Of a stretch of DNA of 64,000 nucleotides, positions 9,921-21,906 are shown in pieces. This stretch comes from Protopterus annectens (taxonomy: Eukaryota > Chordata > Ceratodontiformes > Protopteridae): positions 1,503,885,355 through 1,503,949,354 of the forward strand of contig NC_056744.1 in the NCBI RefSeq assembly GCF_019279795.1, in the 5' to 3' direction. Each line of letters starts with the position of its first letter. Position 1 is the first letter of the stretch. A program made the position numbers and the translations under genes. The notes under the pieces were generated by a model that saw only the letters and a program-made list of their open reading frames with translations, was not told the DNA's origin and ran no database searches.

Positions 9921-12900
9921 ATAAATTCATAGATTGTTGCCAGGTTTACGACATGGGAGGTCTTTCTAAGCCTAGCCAAGTTTTCCTGAAAGAATAATGA
10001 TGTCCTGTATCCAAACAGGACATTGAGGGCCAGGCATTTATAAACTACCTTTGTCCATAAAGGACATGGGTGCCAGGCCCAGTGTAAATTTCCTATTCCC
10101 CATCCACTTGTCTAGGTTGCTCTTAAACTGGATAATAGATGAGCTCAGCTTCACATGGATGGGAAGCCTATTCCATAGAAGGGACATCTCTGGGACACAT
10201 ATCTGTCTCTTCAGCATGTTCCATTTAAATCACAGACAAAATTCAGGTCCCTATACCATGTATTCTTGGCACTCTTTGACTTACAAACATATATGAGATT
10301 TATAAGTGTTAGATTTGCAGATGCCTTTTAAGCCAGGCATAGATCACCTGTCAGCAATCTATATGAGACTGAGTAGAGGTAAATGGCTTTAAGGTGCTCT
10401 GCATAAGGCAGGTTTATTATGCTTTGTATCCTTTTAGTAAGGAACTTCTGAGATCACTCTAGTTTCTGGATATGCCTGGTCAGGTACATACCAAATGGAG
10501 CATTGTACTCTATGATTGGTCTGATAAGGGTGGAGTACAGTGGGATAACGACCTATTTGGACCTAGATGCCATGCCATGCCATTATGTTACATAACTTAA
10601 AAGGATTTCCTCACCACTGTGGCCATGTGATGGTCAGTAAGGCTACTGTCTATGTGCATACCCAGATTCCTGACCACTGGGTTGACTCTTAGGAGTGTAT
10701 GATAAACATGGCAATTAGCCAGGATAGTTGACTTCCCAAAGGGTATGATTATGCATTTCTTAGCACTGAGTTTAAGACCATGTTTTTGACACTATTTATT
10801 AGTCAGAGTTAGACCTTCTTGAAGAATGCTAATGTCTGCAGGGGAGATTATGACAATCCCCAGCTTGCAATCATCTGCAAACTTAGTCAGTCATAAATCT
10901 TCAGCATTTGCTTCCATATCAGAGAAATAGATGTCAGAAAGAAGCAGGCCCAGTAATGAGCCTTGTGGGTCCCTACTAGTGACTAGTGTCTAGGTGGAGG
11001 TGACCTCACCTATTTTGACCTCCTGGGTCCTATCAGTGAGCCAGTTGGCTTTCTAGTGGGTGATAAAAGGGTTTATACCTAAATTAGTGAGTTTTCCTGC
11101 AATGCCTATGTTGGGTATTGTATCCAAAGCTTTGGTCAGATCAAGATAAACTATGTGCACAGTCTTACCTTCATCCATTGCTTTGGTGACTCTTTCAAAA
11201 AGTCTACCAAATTTAATAGGCATGACCTTCCTTTAACAATGCTCAACTGTGATGTGTCCAGCATTTGAAGGTTACCTTTATCCTCATTTATCATCTCCAT
11301 GATGATTCTTTCCATGGCCTTACATATGAGGCTTGTAAGACTTATGGGCCTGTAGTGACCCAGATCAGTGTTTGGGCCTTTTTTGTGCAGAGGAATGATT
11401 GTAGACATCTTCCATTTCTTGGTCACAAAACCTGACTGAAGGCTCTAGTTGTAAATTGATTCAAGTGGACCGGAGAGGTCATGTTTCATGCTATTTATTA
11501 AACATCCTGGGATGCTATGAGGGCCCATTGATGGATTGTTTTTGGCCTTGGAAAGTGTACTGATGACTTATTCCCTAGCAATCATTGAGGGGATTGTGGT
11601 ATGTGGCATCTCCTTTGGACTATCATGGTGAAACAAACTTGGAAAAAAGAACAAAAAGAAAAGCCCAGAATGCAGGTAGATCACTACCAAAGACAACCCA
11701 AAACAAAGGTAAATACTACTGTTAAGTGAAAACGAACTGTTCCACTTAGGGTGAAGTAAAAATTAGTCAGTGTTAAAGAACCAGGCTTTGCAAATGAGTC
11801 ACTGTTTAATAAAATAAACCATAAGTGCTTTCATCTCAGACATAAATCCACAAGACTTCATTAGATGGTGTTTACGATTTCTTTTTAGTTCTTTGGTAGT
11901 GCTCTACCTGCATTCCAGACCTTTCTTTTTCTGACTATTGGGGTGAGTAGTGGGAGAAATTTTAGCTGAGCCTGTCAGCAAAAGGTTGGCCACGGACTCT
12001 TGTTCAGTGTGGGTGATGCCATTTACAATAAGCTCTGTTCAAGGTTGTGTAGTTCCCCTGAGGTTACAGACATAGCTGTAGAAAGCTTTGTGGTTGTCCT
12101 TTGCCTGAGAAGCTATTTTTTCTTCAAATTTAGCCTTTGAAGTATTAATTATCCCTCTTAGCTGCCTGGTCAGGGGGCTTTTAGTATGTATGGCCTTGTT
12201 CCTCCTATGCTTGGCCAAGATTTTTTTGTTTTGTTTTGTGGTATAACCAATTGATACTGTGATTCCACCAGGGTGGCTTGTCTTTTGAGTTTGCCTTATT
12301 CTTAATACAAGTGGGCACAGTTTGCTCTATACAATATGACTGTACAGAGATCTTGTAAATAGGTCAGCATATGCTATGGTATTTATCAGGTTTGAAGGTT
12401 CTTGGAATTTAGCCAAGGTGTTGCTTAGTAGAGAGAGAGGTTAGACTTGGAATAGTTCCTAAAGAGTTTTGGTTTCACTGGATCTCCAGATTTAATTTTT
12501 ATTTTAAGTAATCTGCCTTACGGTCAGATTTGAAAAGTGAAGGCATTACACTGGATGAAGAGCAATGACCCCCCCATATTCATGAGTGCAAAGTTAAGGA
12601 TGTTTTAACCTCTGGTAGGAGAATAGACCTACTGTTCCAGGATGTTGGTAATAACAAAGTTTAGAAAATAGTAGGCTTGTGGTGAAGTGGTATATGATTC
12701 CCAGTCTATAGTGGGGTAGCTGAGATCCCCATAAATATCATATTGGGTTGAACAGCAAAGGACTCTAGTACACTGATATAGATAGTATAGGTTTCCTGGG
12801 ACATAGAGGGTGACCTATAGGTTGCAAGGATATGGTACAAGAGCATGTTTATGGTGAGTTGTGCTTGTATGAGTTCCAATGGTTCATATACTTTAACTAG

Positions 12901-13870
12901 TCTGGATGTGAGGTTGGTTTTAATATAGACTAAGACTCCTCCAACTTTAGTTCCCTCCTGTGCGGTGGCTGGTCTAAATGTGTGAAAGGCATTATAAACT
13001 TGCATTGTTGGGCTACTGTCTATCTCTGTTACTACACAGATGTCTACACTCTCCAGGGAGAGAAAGGCTTGCAAGGAGTGGAGTTTCTTGTTAAGACTTC
13101 TAGCATTGAGCAGTACCACCCTTGGATATTCCTTCATAGGTTCAGTTAAGTCAGCAGGTTTATCAGTTTGGCATTCCCTAAAAAAGGGACTATGTGGTGA
13201 AAATGTTCTTTGCCAATATCCAAAAGCCTAGAAGGGATAAAAGCAGACCATCTCTGGCAAAGCAGCATGGTTTGTCAACATGTCCCCTTAGGCAGCCAAT
13301 ATTGTACTGCCTTGGATTGATACCAGAAGCTAAGCCATTTGTTAAAATCAATCATTTTTCTGCTGGTAATGTGGCATCATCCTTGGAGAAGATGGCACAC
13401 TGCTCAGTGCTAGGCTCATACCTGCCTGAGATACATAATCATAATCAGTGAGCTCGATCATGTCTTGTTTTATATAGTAAAGGGAGGTACGTCAAAAGTC
13501 ATTAACACCCACATGGACTATGACAGAGTCACACTGACACCTGTGGTTCAATGATCAGAATGCCTGTGTGACTTGATGGATTCTAGCTCTGGAAAGGAAC
13601 CTAACCATGACTCACTCCTTACTCAGTCTGGTGAAGGGGACATTGGTGTGCCTCACTGTAGAATCATCAATGACCAGGAAGATTGGCTGTGCACTGATTT
13701 TTGCCTTAAGAGCTTAGCAGTAGAAGCATTAGCTACAGTATTACTATGTGTAGCTGTGGGCAGTGTTTTAATGAAGTGTTTATATGATGGCTGAGGACCC
13801 TGTCTTTGTATTGTGCAGAAGGTCTTAGTGTTTTAGGAAAGTTACCTGTAAGTGTCTCATGATAAGTAGT
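9921..13870 (-). mobile_element. CR1 LINE, long decayed copy (ORF1 esterase part to 3' end)
   Basis: Read on the minus strand, this copy starts near 13.87 kb with the end of ORF1. An SGNH-esterase-like block reads FLVIDDSTVRH (about 13,650-13,690; the usual GDS is DDS) and VIVHVGVND (about 13,500-13,530). The endonuclease start lies at 13137-12706: VVLLNARSLNKKLHSLQAFL, DICVVTEID. Reverse transcriptase pieces include KKWKMSTIIPLHKKG and HYRPISLTSLICKAMERIIM (11426-11290). The CR1-type 3' region with TTCATAG-like repeats reaches about 9925. Most of the frame is destroyed, with many stops between the recognisable blocks. At about 3.9 kb it is close to full length. The same subfamily recurs at 18, 20, 24, 33, 37, 42, 50 and 58 kb. 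Confidence 0.82.
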
Positions 13871-13997
13871 TTTATGTGTAGGATATGGGGCAAGTGACAA
13901 TGACAACATCTACAGGATCAGTTTTGGTTGTATGAAAGAGTTTTGCCTCCATTACTAAAGTGTACTTACTCCTCTCACATATTTTATCAATTTTGGA

Positions 13998-14256
13998 TGG
14001 TGCAGTAGTGCAGCGGTTGTGTTGTTGCCTCACAGCAAGAGGTTTTCTGGTTCAGTTTTCGGCTGGGGTGTCTTCTGTGTGGAGTCTGCATGTCCTTCCT
14101 GCTTTTGTGTTGGTTTCCACCAGGTGCTTTGGTTTCCTCCCATGTTACAAAGACATGCACCTGGAGCATTTCTCTCTGGTACTCCGCGGAAAATTGGCTT
14201 TCTTTCAAGTTGGACTTTCCAGGTAAACAAATGTTAAATAAATAAATAAATAAATA
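13998..14256 (+). mobile_element. V-SINE with LINE-derived 3' tail
   Basis: The tRNA-like head (GGTGCAGTAGTGCAGCGGTT, then TGGTTCAGTTTTC as box B) is followed by the conserved V-domain: TCTGTGTGGAGTCTGCATGT, GGTTTCCACCAGGTGCTTTG, then CCCATGTTACAAAGACATGC. The 3' end reads TGGACTTTCCAGGTAAACAA, then ATGTTAAATAAATAAA. It matches the 3' end of the L2-like LINE at about 7235-7262 (GGACTTTCCCAGTTAACAAA, then TGTAAAATAAA). V-SINEs are tRNA-derived SINEs of fishes, and tail sharing lets the LINE reverse transcriptase copy them. The copy is nearly complete and ends in an (AAAT)n tract. Confidence 0.88.
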
Positions 14257-14476
14257 TTATTTAAGAATAATTGGTTTGTCAATGTACATGAGGTAATTGC
14301 TACAGACTGGTCAAAGAGAGAGTCAGGAAGTGCATCTCCATGGTTACTAATCTACTGGAGAGGAGTGAGGGAAATTTAAATATTGAATAGGTCAATAAAA
14401 GAAGGAACTTGATGAGCAACACTCTATGGGCAAACTAGGTATTCTAGTAGTTAAAAAAATCTGTCTAGACAGTAAT

Positions 14477-14860
14477 GCCACAAAAGTGTAGACCACAAAC
14501 CTTCCTAATGTAAAATAACTGGTTTGGAGCCCAAGTACTTAAACCAAACCTAATACACTTTTAGAGTAACAGACACAATAAGCCTTCAACCAGCAATTCC
14601 CAGCTCAAAGAGTGTAGGTGATCTTCTCCTGCCACAAAAGTATACATCACAAACCTTCCTAATGTAAAATAACTGGTATGGAGCTTAAATGATTAAATCA
14701 GAACAAAGACACTAAGAATAACAGACACAGTAAGCCTTCAGCCAGCAATTGCCAACTCAGAAGGGTGTAGATCAGAAACTTTCCTTATGTAAGATAACTA
14801 GGTTGAAGCCCAAGTGCTTAAATCAAAACTAAGAGGCTTAGAATAAGAGTTACAACGTAA
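14477..14860. repeat. Tandem repeat, about 154-bp unit, 2.7 copies
   Basis: The unit starting GCCACAAAAGTGTAGACCAC at 14,477 recurs at 14,631 (GCCACAAAAGTATACATCAC). A shortened third copy begins near 14,765 (GTAGATCAGAAACTTTCC). Each carries CCTAATGTAAAATAACTGG and AATAAGCCTTCAACCAGCAA or close variants. Non-coding; family not recognised. Confidence 0.75.
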
Positions 14861-15216
14861 TCAGGCTACTAACAAACAGTAGTAAGTGCAGCAGATTAAA
14901 TGGAACTAGACACTTTATGAGCGTGCAGCGAAAAGGTAAATAAAGAACGAAGAAGTACAAATACAGTAACAGCAGCTGAATAAAATACAATTTTAAGTAA
15001 GTGGGAAGGGAGGAAACAGATAATTCAAGTTTAAGATACTAAGGGAGAGGGCCTTTCCAGATGATCTCAGACTCTCAGTGCTCAGTAGAATGAGCTGATG
15101 ATCTGGAACTGGGAGGAGTGTCTAAATTCAGATTGATAGTAGGGATGGGCAACTCAAAAGCTATCAAGTTTAAAAGTACAACAACAGGAGTGAGGGAGGG
15201 TGGGAAAATCAAATGA

Positions 15217-15565
15217 AGACAGAGATCAGCAATAGTCAGGCAGAGAACAGCAAGCTAAATAAAGATGCCACTAAATATTTGTAGTTAAATGAGAAATGCT
15301 ATTTTTCACCTCTTTCCACTACTTAACTGGATGTTACTCACTGTCTGCAAAATAATTATTTTATGACTGTCCACAGCCAACAAAAAATTTAAAACAAAAC
15401 AAAATGCAATATAAGAAAAAGATAAAAAAATAGAAGTAACCAAACTTTAAATAAATAACTTAAATCTAAAATCAGATGCAGACAGAGATCAGCAATAGTC
15501 AGGCAGAGAACAAGTCAAACAAGCACTACAGCTAAATAAAGATGCCACTAAATTTGTAATTAAGT
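15217..15565. repeat. Direct duplication around a dispersed repeat
   Basis: ACAGAGATCAGCAATAGTCA, then GGCAGAGAACA and TAAATAAAGATGCCACTAAA occur at about 15,219-15,285 and again at about 15,480-15,555. The second copy carries a small insertion. The segment between contains the dispersed repeat at 15,375-15,475. It may be the remains of one retroelement with repeated internal sequence. Family unknown. Confidence 0.65.
15375..15475. repeat. Dispersed repeat of unknown family, copy 1
   Basis: CAGCCAACAAAAAATTTAAA to AGAAGTAACCAAACTTTAAA, then TAACTTAAATCTAAAATCA. A close copy lies at 19,478-19,590, where it adjoins the broken 5' edge of a CR1 fragment. Two copies with the same inner order show that it is a repeat family, but nothing in it is coding. 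Confidence 0.6.
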
Positions 15566-15723
15566 GAGGACTGAAATGATGAAAATGCTTTAAAGCTGTA
15601 ATGATGAGTGTTGAATGTCAGAGCTTCTGTTTTTTTTTTGTGTTACAAAATTGTACTTCAACTTTCAGAGGGTTGGGACTTGCCTTACAGTATCTTGTCT
15701 TTATATTTCTTATAAGGACCCAC

Positions 15724-15850
15724 CATTTGACAATTTTCATGACAGAATCTACTGGCAGGTTTTACTTGCATTTGCAGAGTTGTCAATCATTTGATAGTTT
15801 TCATGACAGAATCAACTGGCAGGTTTTTCTTACATTTCCAGAGTTATGCA
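15724..15850. repeat. Tandem duplication, 64-bp unit, 2 copies
   Basis: CATTTGACAATTTTCATGAC at 15,724 recurs at 15,788 as CATTTGATAGTTTTCATGAC. Each is followed by AGAATC(T/A)ACTGGCAGG and a CATTTGCAGAG-type end. The open frame across it is a by-product of the duplication. Confidence 0.75.
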
Positions 15851-15859
15851 TGCTTATGT

Positions 15860-18220
15860 CAGCCATTTTGCTAAACGTATAGTTAATATACCAGATGGAT
15901 TCCGACATTTTTTTCACTCGTACAAAAAAGTGTTTTTTACAGTTATTTGCTTCAGCTTACTTCTGACTTCAGAAAAACCTCCAATAAATCTAGTGATTCA
16001 GTGGAAATAATTCATCACTATTGTATCAGGCCATTTGTGATAGGCTATGCATGTTAGTCACAGCATAATCAGGAATATGGCTACCACATACTGGCTTTTT
16101 GATATGGCGGTACAGGACACTACTGTTCATAATTACTACAGTACAGGTATCAGATCACTGGACTAACATTTACCATGTATATTTTATCATCCTAAGATTT
16201 TTTTAATCAACCAACCCATCTTTCACATGGCCTGTATATGATATCATCTGGTATTAGAAAAACAGTGACAGGCACTAGCACTATACAATTACAAAATATT
16301 CTAGACATGCCAAGCCAAAACAATAAAAGAAAAAGCGTATTTTCTGCAATATAATCTTAGCCTGCATATGAACGTATCCACTTATCACTTTGTATTTTGT
16401 CTACTCAAGGACTGAATAACATGCATTTCACAGCCAAAAGTTATAGTTTCCACAGCTGTACTGGTGGCTATTAGTTAAGTACTTGGTGTATCTCCACATG
16501 CCCATAGTTTTACTGGTAGCCATTAATGAAGCTTGTAAGGGCTATGATGACATTTTGCACTTACCAAATTGTCCAAGATTTGTAGTAAGCTGACCTATGC
16601 CCAGTACAGATGCTAGACATAGTATTTTACTTCCTTGATATAAACCATCTTTGCTATCTACCATGAAGGAAAAAAAAACATTCATACAGCACTGTTTTAC
16701 TGTACTACCTCTTGTCAGATTTAAAAATCTAACTTTTAAGGAATGTATTTTCTTGTATTGCTTAATGAAACATTTCTATCTTTATAAACAGCTACTTGGC
16801 CATATGGGGAACTAAGAATCTATTCTGGACGTAATATTTCTAAAATGTAAACTCCTCCCTCTCTGCAAAGAGCAGGGTACATGTATCTGGGCACCTAGTG
16901 CTGTGATGAATGTAACTGGTGACCTGTCTGACCCCTGCTATGGGTTAGTGGTAAAGAAGTCCAGCTGAGTCTGCAGTTAATACTGACTGGTCATAGTCTA
17001 CCTAAGTTCCATGAACTGTATCTGGAATGGTGAGTGGCACAATCACACAGCTAAAGGTATGTTTATTTCAAACCAGATAAGCAGTAACATGTATGTAATT
17101 ATAATATAAATAAAAAATCACATTGGAAATTGCCAGAAAAATGAATAATACAAACAAATAAATACATAAATAAATAAAAAATATTTGTAGTAAGAGGGGG
17201 TATTAAGTACTTTATCTCTCTCTGTGACTGACAATAATCAGCCTCCCATTAGGCCTCGGGCCCATCATTTCCATGTTTAGGGCCCCTACCTGCACCTCAG
17301 GATGAGCCAACTGGAAGATAGGACTATCATTCACGCATTCATTAAAGGACTTCCTGCCTGCATGTTGTCTTCAGCTGTCCTCAGCCTGCTTCCACAGGGG
17401 GAGTCTTCTTTTCTACAGTCTGAAGGCTGGTTTCACCCTCCAGACTAGAGCTGTCTATGTTTTAAGATGGACTATAATTGTTCCCAGGCCAGATAACCAC
17501 ATGACACTCCTTCCCTCAATGTCAGCCTTGTCATGGCAGTTGGAGGAGACTAAAGGCAGTTTTCATTCAACCTAACCTCACTCCTTGATGGCTAAAGTGA
17601 ATACCTGTGTCCCCAGGGACTCCTATGCCCTCACTTAGAAGCATGTGTACTACAACACAGGACTACCCTAACCTGCTTGAGAGCAACAAGCCCATGTCAC
17701 CTCACTTATGGCCTTTGTTGACAATGCAAGTCTCATCTTACAAGGGAGCAGTCTGCTACCTTGAAACCATCATTCCTTCCCAAAGGACAGGCAAGCCACT
17801 GTGAGGCACTCGATTGCCCATTTCCTCCCATCTGGATCTTCCAGTAAACCAGGCACTACTCATTTTTAGGTCATCTGTGTTGAAGTCAGGGCTTAATCCC
17901 TCTGTATCACAGAAAGCAGCTAACATTACATATTTTGACTAGAATTGTTTAATCTGTGTTTCTGATAATACACTTTAAAACTGCTTTTCAGTACACTCAG
18001 GTCAAAAGGGGTAAAGTTTATAAAATAGTACATGATAATTGTCTTTTGTTTCCCACATGAAAGAATCTCAGTTATGCAGTGACTTACAATATCAATGTAG
18101 AAATAAATACTAGTGTTATCCCACTTGTTCATTCACTCTTTAATCAGAAAAAAACAGAAGTCATGCACCACTTTTTTTAAATGGTAACCAAGGAGCACAG
18201 TTCTTGCTAAAAACACTTGC
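15860..18220. other. Non-coding stretch, no gene seen
   Basis: AT-rich sequence with stops in all frames. The short frame at 17,607-17,804 shows no domain. A (AAAT)n-like tract lies near 17,155-17,180. No recognisable transposon or RNA gene. Confidence 0.55.
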
Positions 18221-18225
18221 TCAGA

Positions 18226-19471
18226 GTCATACATAGGTTCATAGGTTGGTAGGTTCATAGGTTGGTACTAGGCTATCAGCCCTAGGGCCTATACAAGCCT
18301 AGCCATAACAATTCCCTGGCTATTTCTTCCCACATTATTTACTTTTCTGGACCGCTGTCTAGCAGGGCGACTGACGTGATCCCTGGGGTGAATTTCCTTT
18401 CTCCCATCCAATCATCAAGGTTCCTCTTGAAGAGGTCCAAAGAGGCACTCTGCTTGACATGTATGGGCAATCTATTCCAGAGTCTGGGGAGTCTCTGGGT
18501 CAGGAACCTATCCCTCCAGCATGTTTTGTTTATTGTGATGACAAGGTTTAGATCCCTGGAGCGTGTAGCTCTGAGGGATTGGGATTTCTTTAAGTGTAGC
18601 ATGTCCAACAGCTCTGGGTTTGACATGGCCTTGTATGTTAAGCAGAGATCGCCTCTGAGTAGACGATATGCGACAGAGTATAGCTGGAGTTTTTAAGGCG
18701 GTCAGTGTAGGGCATCTGCTTTAGGCCTGTGATTCTTTTAGTGAGGTATTTCTGAGGCCTTTCCAGTTGTTGCAGATGTCTTGAGAGGTACATACCAAAT
18801 GGGGCGTTGTATTCTATAATGGGTCTAATGAGGGATGAGTACAGTGGGACAATGACCTCCTTTTTCTGGATGAAAAGCCCTTCGTGATGAGGTGTGCCAC
18901 ATAGAAGGATTTCCTGACTGTTGTGGCGATGTGGTTATCGAAGGTGAGACCACTGTCCACCTGTGTCCCTAAGTCTCTTATCACACTTTCTGTGTTTAGT
19001 GTACTGCCACCTATATGGTAATTCATGGATACATGTTTTTTTCCCAAAGGGGATAACAATACATTTCTTGGCATTGAGCTTGAGCCCATGGCTCTGGCAC
19101 CAAGCATCTGTTTCTGTAAGGCCCTTTTGTAGAGTATCCACATCATTTGGGGATTCAATAATGGCTCCCAGTTTGCAGTCATCTGCAAACTTTGTTAGCC
19201 AGAGTCCCTTAGTGTTGACCTGTACTTCAGAGAAGTAGATGCCAAACAAGAGCGGCCCCAGGACTGAACCCTGAGGTACTCCACTTGTCACTTGTCTGGA
19301 GCTGGATTTGGAGTCGGCTACTTTTACAGTGTGGGTTCTATCAGTAAGCCATTTAGCAACCCATTGGGTGACATAGGGATTAATGCCCAACTTAGTAAGT
19401 TTATTATACAGTTTGTATGTTGAGAATATGGAATCAAAACAAAAGGTTGCCAAATGAAGCTTATTACACAC
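18226..19471 (-). mobile_element. CR1 LINE, 3' end copy of a young subfamily
   Basis: The minus strand encodes the last third of ORF2. The 19471-18935 frame has DRTHTVKVADSKSSSRQVTS, GVPQGSVLGPLLFGIYFSEV and an intact catalytic LTKFADDCKLG, then HGLKLNAKKCIVIPFGKK. The frame then shifts, and VIRDLGTQVDSGLTFDNHIA is read at 19188-18814. The C-terminal piece (18626-18339) holds RDRFLTQRLPRLWNRLPIHV. The 3' tail at 18,226-18,260 is made of TTCATAGG-type repeats, the CR1 hallmark. The copy is 5'-truncated at about 19,471, where the dispersed repeat at 19,478 begins. It is about 95% identical to the copy at 19,927 over the shared 200 bp. Confidence 0.88.
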
Positions 19472-19477
19472 TGTACA

Positions 19478-19590
19478 TTAATCAACCAACCAGCCAACAA
19501 AAAAAAATTAAACAAAATGCAGTATAAGAAAGAGACAAAAATAGAAGTAACCAAACTTTAAATGAATAACTTGAATCTAAAATCATTTAA
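19478..19590. repeat. Dispersed repeat of unknown family, copy 2
   Basis: CCAACCAGCCAACAAAAAAA to AGAAGTAACCAAACTTTAAA and TAACTTGAATCTAAAATCAT repeats the sequence at 15,375-15,475. It lies exactly at the truncated 5' side of a CR1 fragment. Confidence 0.6.
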
Positions 19591-19926
19591 ACGGCTGAAG
19601 TTCTATTTATTAAACTTTGAGAATATCTTATACAAGTGTATCTATCCACCCATCTAATATAAGTAGTCCTATCTTAAGACATTTGCATGTATACAATACA
19701 TAAATGGCAATGACAACTCGAGATTATCAGTTTACATTATTGTCATGCACACATTACATAGCTTGTTTAGCAGTACTGCCTTTGTTGGGCAACACAGGAT
19801 TATAGCACTGTATACAAGCCAAGTATATACCAGGCCCCAACCCATAGCAGCAAAGCACATATGCCAGTAAAAGTGAATCCACTCTGAAAAGTATGCCCCT
19901 CTGTTCCAAATTAGAATTAGAAACTG
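19591..19926. other. Non-coding spacer
   Basis: AT-rich sequence between two CR1 fragments. No feature seen. Confidence 0.5.
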
Positions 19927-20138
19927 TCATAGGTTCATAGGTTGGTACTAGGCTATCAGCCCTAGGGCCTATACAAGCCTAGCCATAACAATTTCCTGGC
20001 TATTTCTTCCCACGTCATTTACTTTCCTGGACCCCTGTCTAGCAGAGCGACTGACGTGATCCCTGGGGTGAATTTTCTTTCTCCCATCCAATTGTCAAGG
20101 TTCCTCTTGAAGAGGTCCAAAGAGGCACTCTGCTCTGT
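19927..20138 (-). mobile_element. CR1 LINE 3' terminus, about 210 bp
   Basis: Starting with CATAGGTTCATAGGTTGGTA this repeats the 3' end of the copy at 18,226. The match runs to AGAGGCACTCTGCT near 20,132, then stops abruptly (severe 5' truncation, usual for CR1). About nine differences from the 18.2-kb copy were counted by eye over 200 bp, nearly all transitions. Confidence 0.85.
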
Positions 20139-20667
20139 TAAATTATTATTTACAAATAATATATTTATGATTGAAAAAGGAAGTGGAGATATTTAATAGC
20201 AGCATTTTCTGTAACTTGAAAAAATATATTTCTTAATTTTTCTCTCTCTCTCTCAGCCTGAAAAATACATAAAATTAGGAGAATACATATGCTCTCAACA
20301 GTAATAACAGGTATAGCAATTACCAAGAAATTATTATTCTTAAATCCTATATGAGTAATGACCTCTAGGATTTTGCTCTGGAATGGTATGATTACTTATT
20401 CATGCCTCTTGCATTTCCTGGTAAATGTTGTACAGTTAAAATACTGTTCTTAAAAAAACAAAGTCTCATAACCCCAAGAACTAAACTCCACTCTGCAGAG
20501 CACAAGCCTTCTCCACAATAACTCCCACACTTCAGCAATCTCTGCTTACTCTCCTAAAAGAAATCATTCCACACCACAAATTCAGACTGCAATTCAAAAC
20601 TTTATCACCTCAAACAAGCCAAGTGAAATCCATTCTAAAGTATATTTATATCCTTGTTTTGGAGATT
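20139..20667. other. Non-coding spacer
   Basis: AT-rich with a short (TC)n tract near 20,240. No gene or repeat recognised. Confidence 0.5.
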
Positions 20668-20742
20668 TTCTTCCTGGCCCTCTCCTGAGAATGGGAATTT
20701 CCCAGACAGACTTTCCTGGTAAACAATAGCAAATAAATAATT
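20668..20742 (+). mobile_element. L2-like LINE or V-SINE 3' tail fragment
   Basis: TTCCCAGACAGACTTTCCTG, then GTAAACAATAGCAAATAAAT. This is a third copy of the 3' end seen at about 7235 and 14,210. Only the tail is left, so it cannot be told whether it came from the LINE or a SINE. Confidence 0.6.
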
Positions 20743-21348
20743 ATTCCCTCATAACCCCTTAATGACAACGGTCCCCTTCTTTTTTATTTTTAAATAGTAT
20801 ACATTTAATTGTTATGTAATAATTAAGCCTGTGCATTATTAGTTACATGTTAGTGCTATTTTTTTTGTGTTCATGCAAAGAGTGCAACTGCGTTATTTTT
20901 GACTTATTGTTTATTGACTTTATTTTTCTTACTATGAAATGTTGTAGTTTATACTCACACTTTCTCTGCAGTTAGTCAATACTGATCATTTCACTACTCT
21001 GATAAACAAACACAAATAATATTTACACACATGCACAGTCCCAGCATAAACAAAATGTGTAGTGTGATGCATACTTAAAGTTTCCAAGCTTATTTTCTTT
21101 TTCATATATTTGGCATAAAGTGGCAAACTCTTTTGAAGTATAGTTTCATGGAAGATGTATCTCAGATCTGCACTGTCATTAACAGTGAGCAGAGAGTAAG
21201 TGACAGACTTGTATTACATAGAAGCACTTTACTAAGTGGTAAAAGATGAGAAATCCAGCTCCCTAAACGTAGGCATGTCCTGTGACTTTAAATAGAGTGC
21301 TCCCTTATTCCTGTTAAATGAGGGTGTAACTTTGAGTTTACTGTCACA
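20743..21348. other. Upstream region of the TRIM exon
   Basis: AT-rich sequence with no evident CpG island or TATA box at a telling distance. It should hold the 5' untranslated region and promoter of the TRIM gene, but no element can be pointed out. Confidence 0.4.
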
Positions 21349-21906
21349 ATGGCGGCTTGTAAACCAGATGCAGCTGATTTGGAGGAATGTATCTGTTCCA
21401 TTTGCTTAGAACTGTTTAATGTTCCAGTGATGTTGGATTGTGGACATAATTTTTGTAGGTCTTGTATTGACAAAGTTTGGGATAGCACAAAACAACCTTC
21501 CTGTCCTGAGTGCAGAGAATTGTACCCAGACAAAAAGTATGCAGTGAACCGACTCCTAGCAAATGTGATTCAGAAAGTGCAGGTGCAGATGCAGGAGCAG
21601 ATAGCGGAGATAACAGGCCCTGAGCACAAAGCAGTAATGCTAGAACTTAAGCTTAAAGCAAATCTTCTAGAGCTTGTAGGTAGAGGTGAGGCTGCAGTCT
21701 CTGAGAACAAAGCAGAGAGTTATCCTGAGCCGAATTCTGATGGGCCAGACCCTTGGCAGAAATATACTGAACAGCGCTGTGTAGAACATGGTGAAATGAT
21801 GAAGCTGTTCTGTGAACAGGATGAAATTCTGGCCTGCTTGTTTTGTGTTCCTGAACATCGTGGACACAACTTCCTGACTCTGTGGAAAGCAATCAAAATG
21901 TATAAG
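21349..21906 (+). CDS. TRIM-family E3 ubiquitin ligase, first coding exon (RING + B-box 2)
   Basis: An open frame of 186 codons with the start of a class IV-type TRIM protein. A complete C3HC4 RING finger sits at residues 16-55 (C16, C19, C31, H33, C36, C39, C52, C55), beginning CSICLELFNVPVMLDCGHNF. A linker of about 85 residues follows. A complete B-box 2 lies at about 144-173 (C144, H147, C155, D158, C163, C166, H170, H173). The RING would bind a ubiquitin E2 in the cytoplasm. The ATG has a strong Kozak setting (A at -3, G at +4). The frame ends with KMYK at AAG|GTAAAG, a good splice donor in phase 0. This is where TRIM first exons usually end, ahead of the coiled-coil exons. Downstream exons (coiled coil, PRY/SPRY) were not found in the window, so introns may be long, or this may be an orphan exon. 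Reading on past the donor gives a stop within 20 codons. Which TRIM it is cannot be said. Confidence 0.9.

Noticed and set aside
14019-14237. Open frames on both strands over the V-SINE
   Set aside because: SINEs do not code; the frames are fortuitous.
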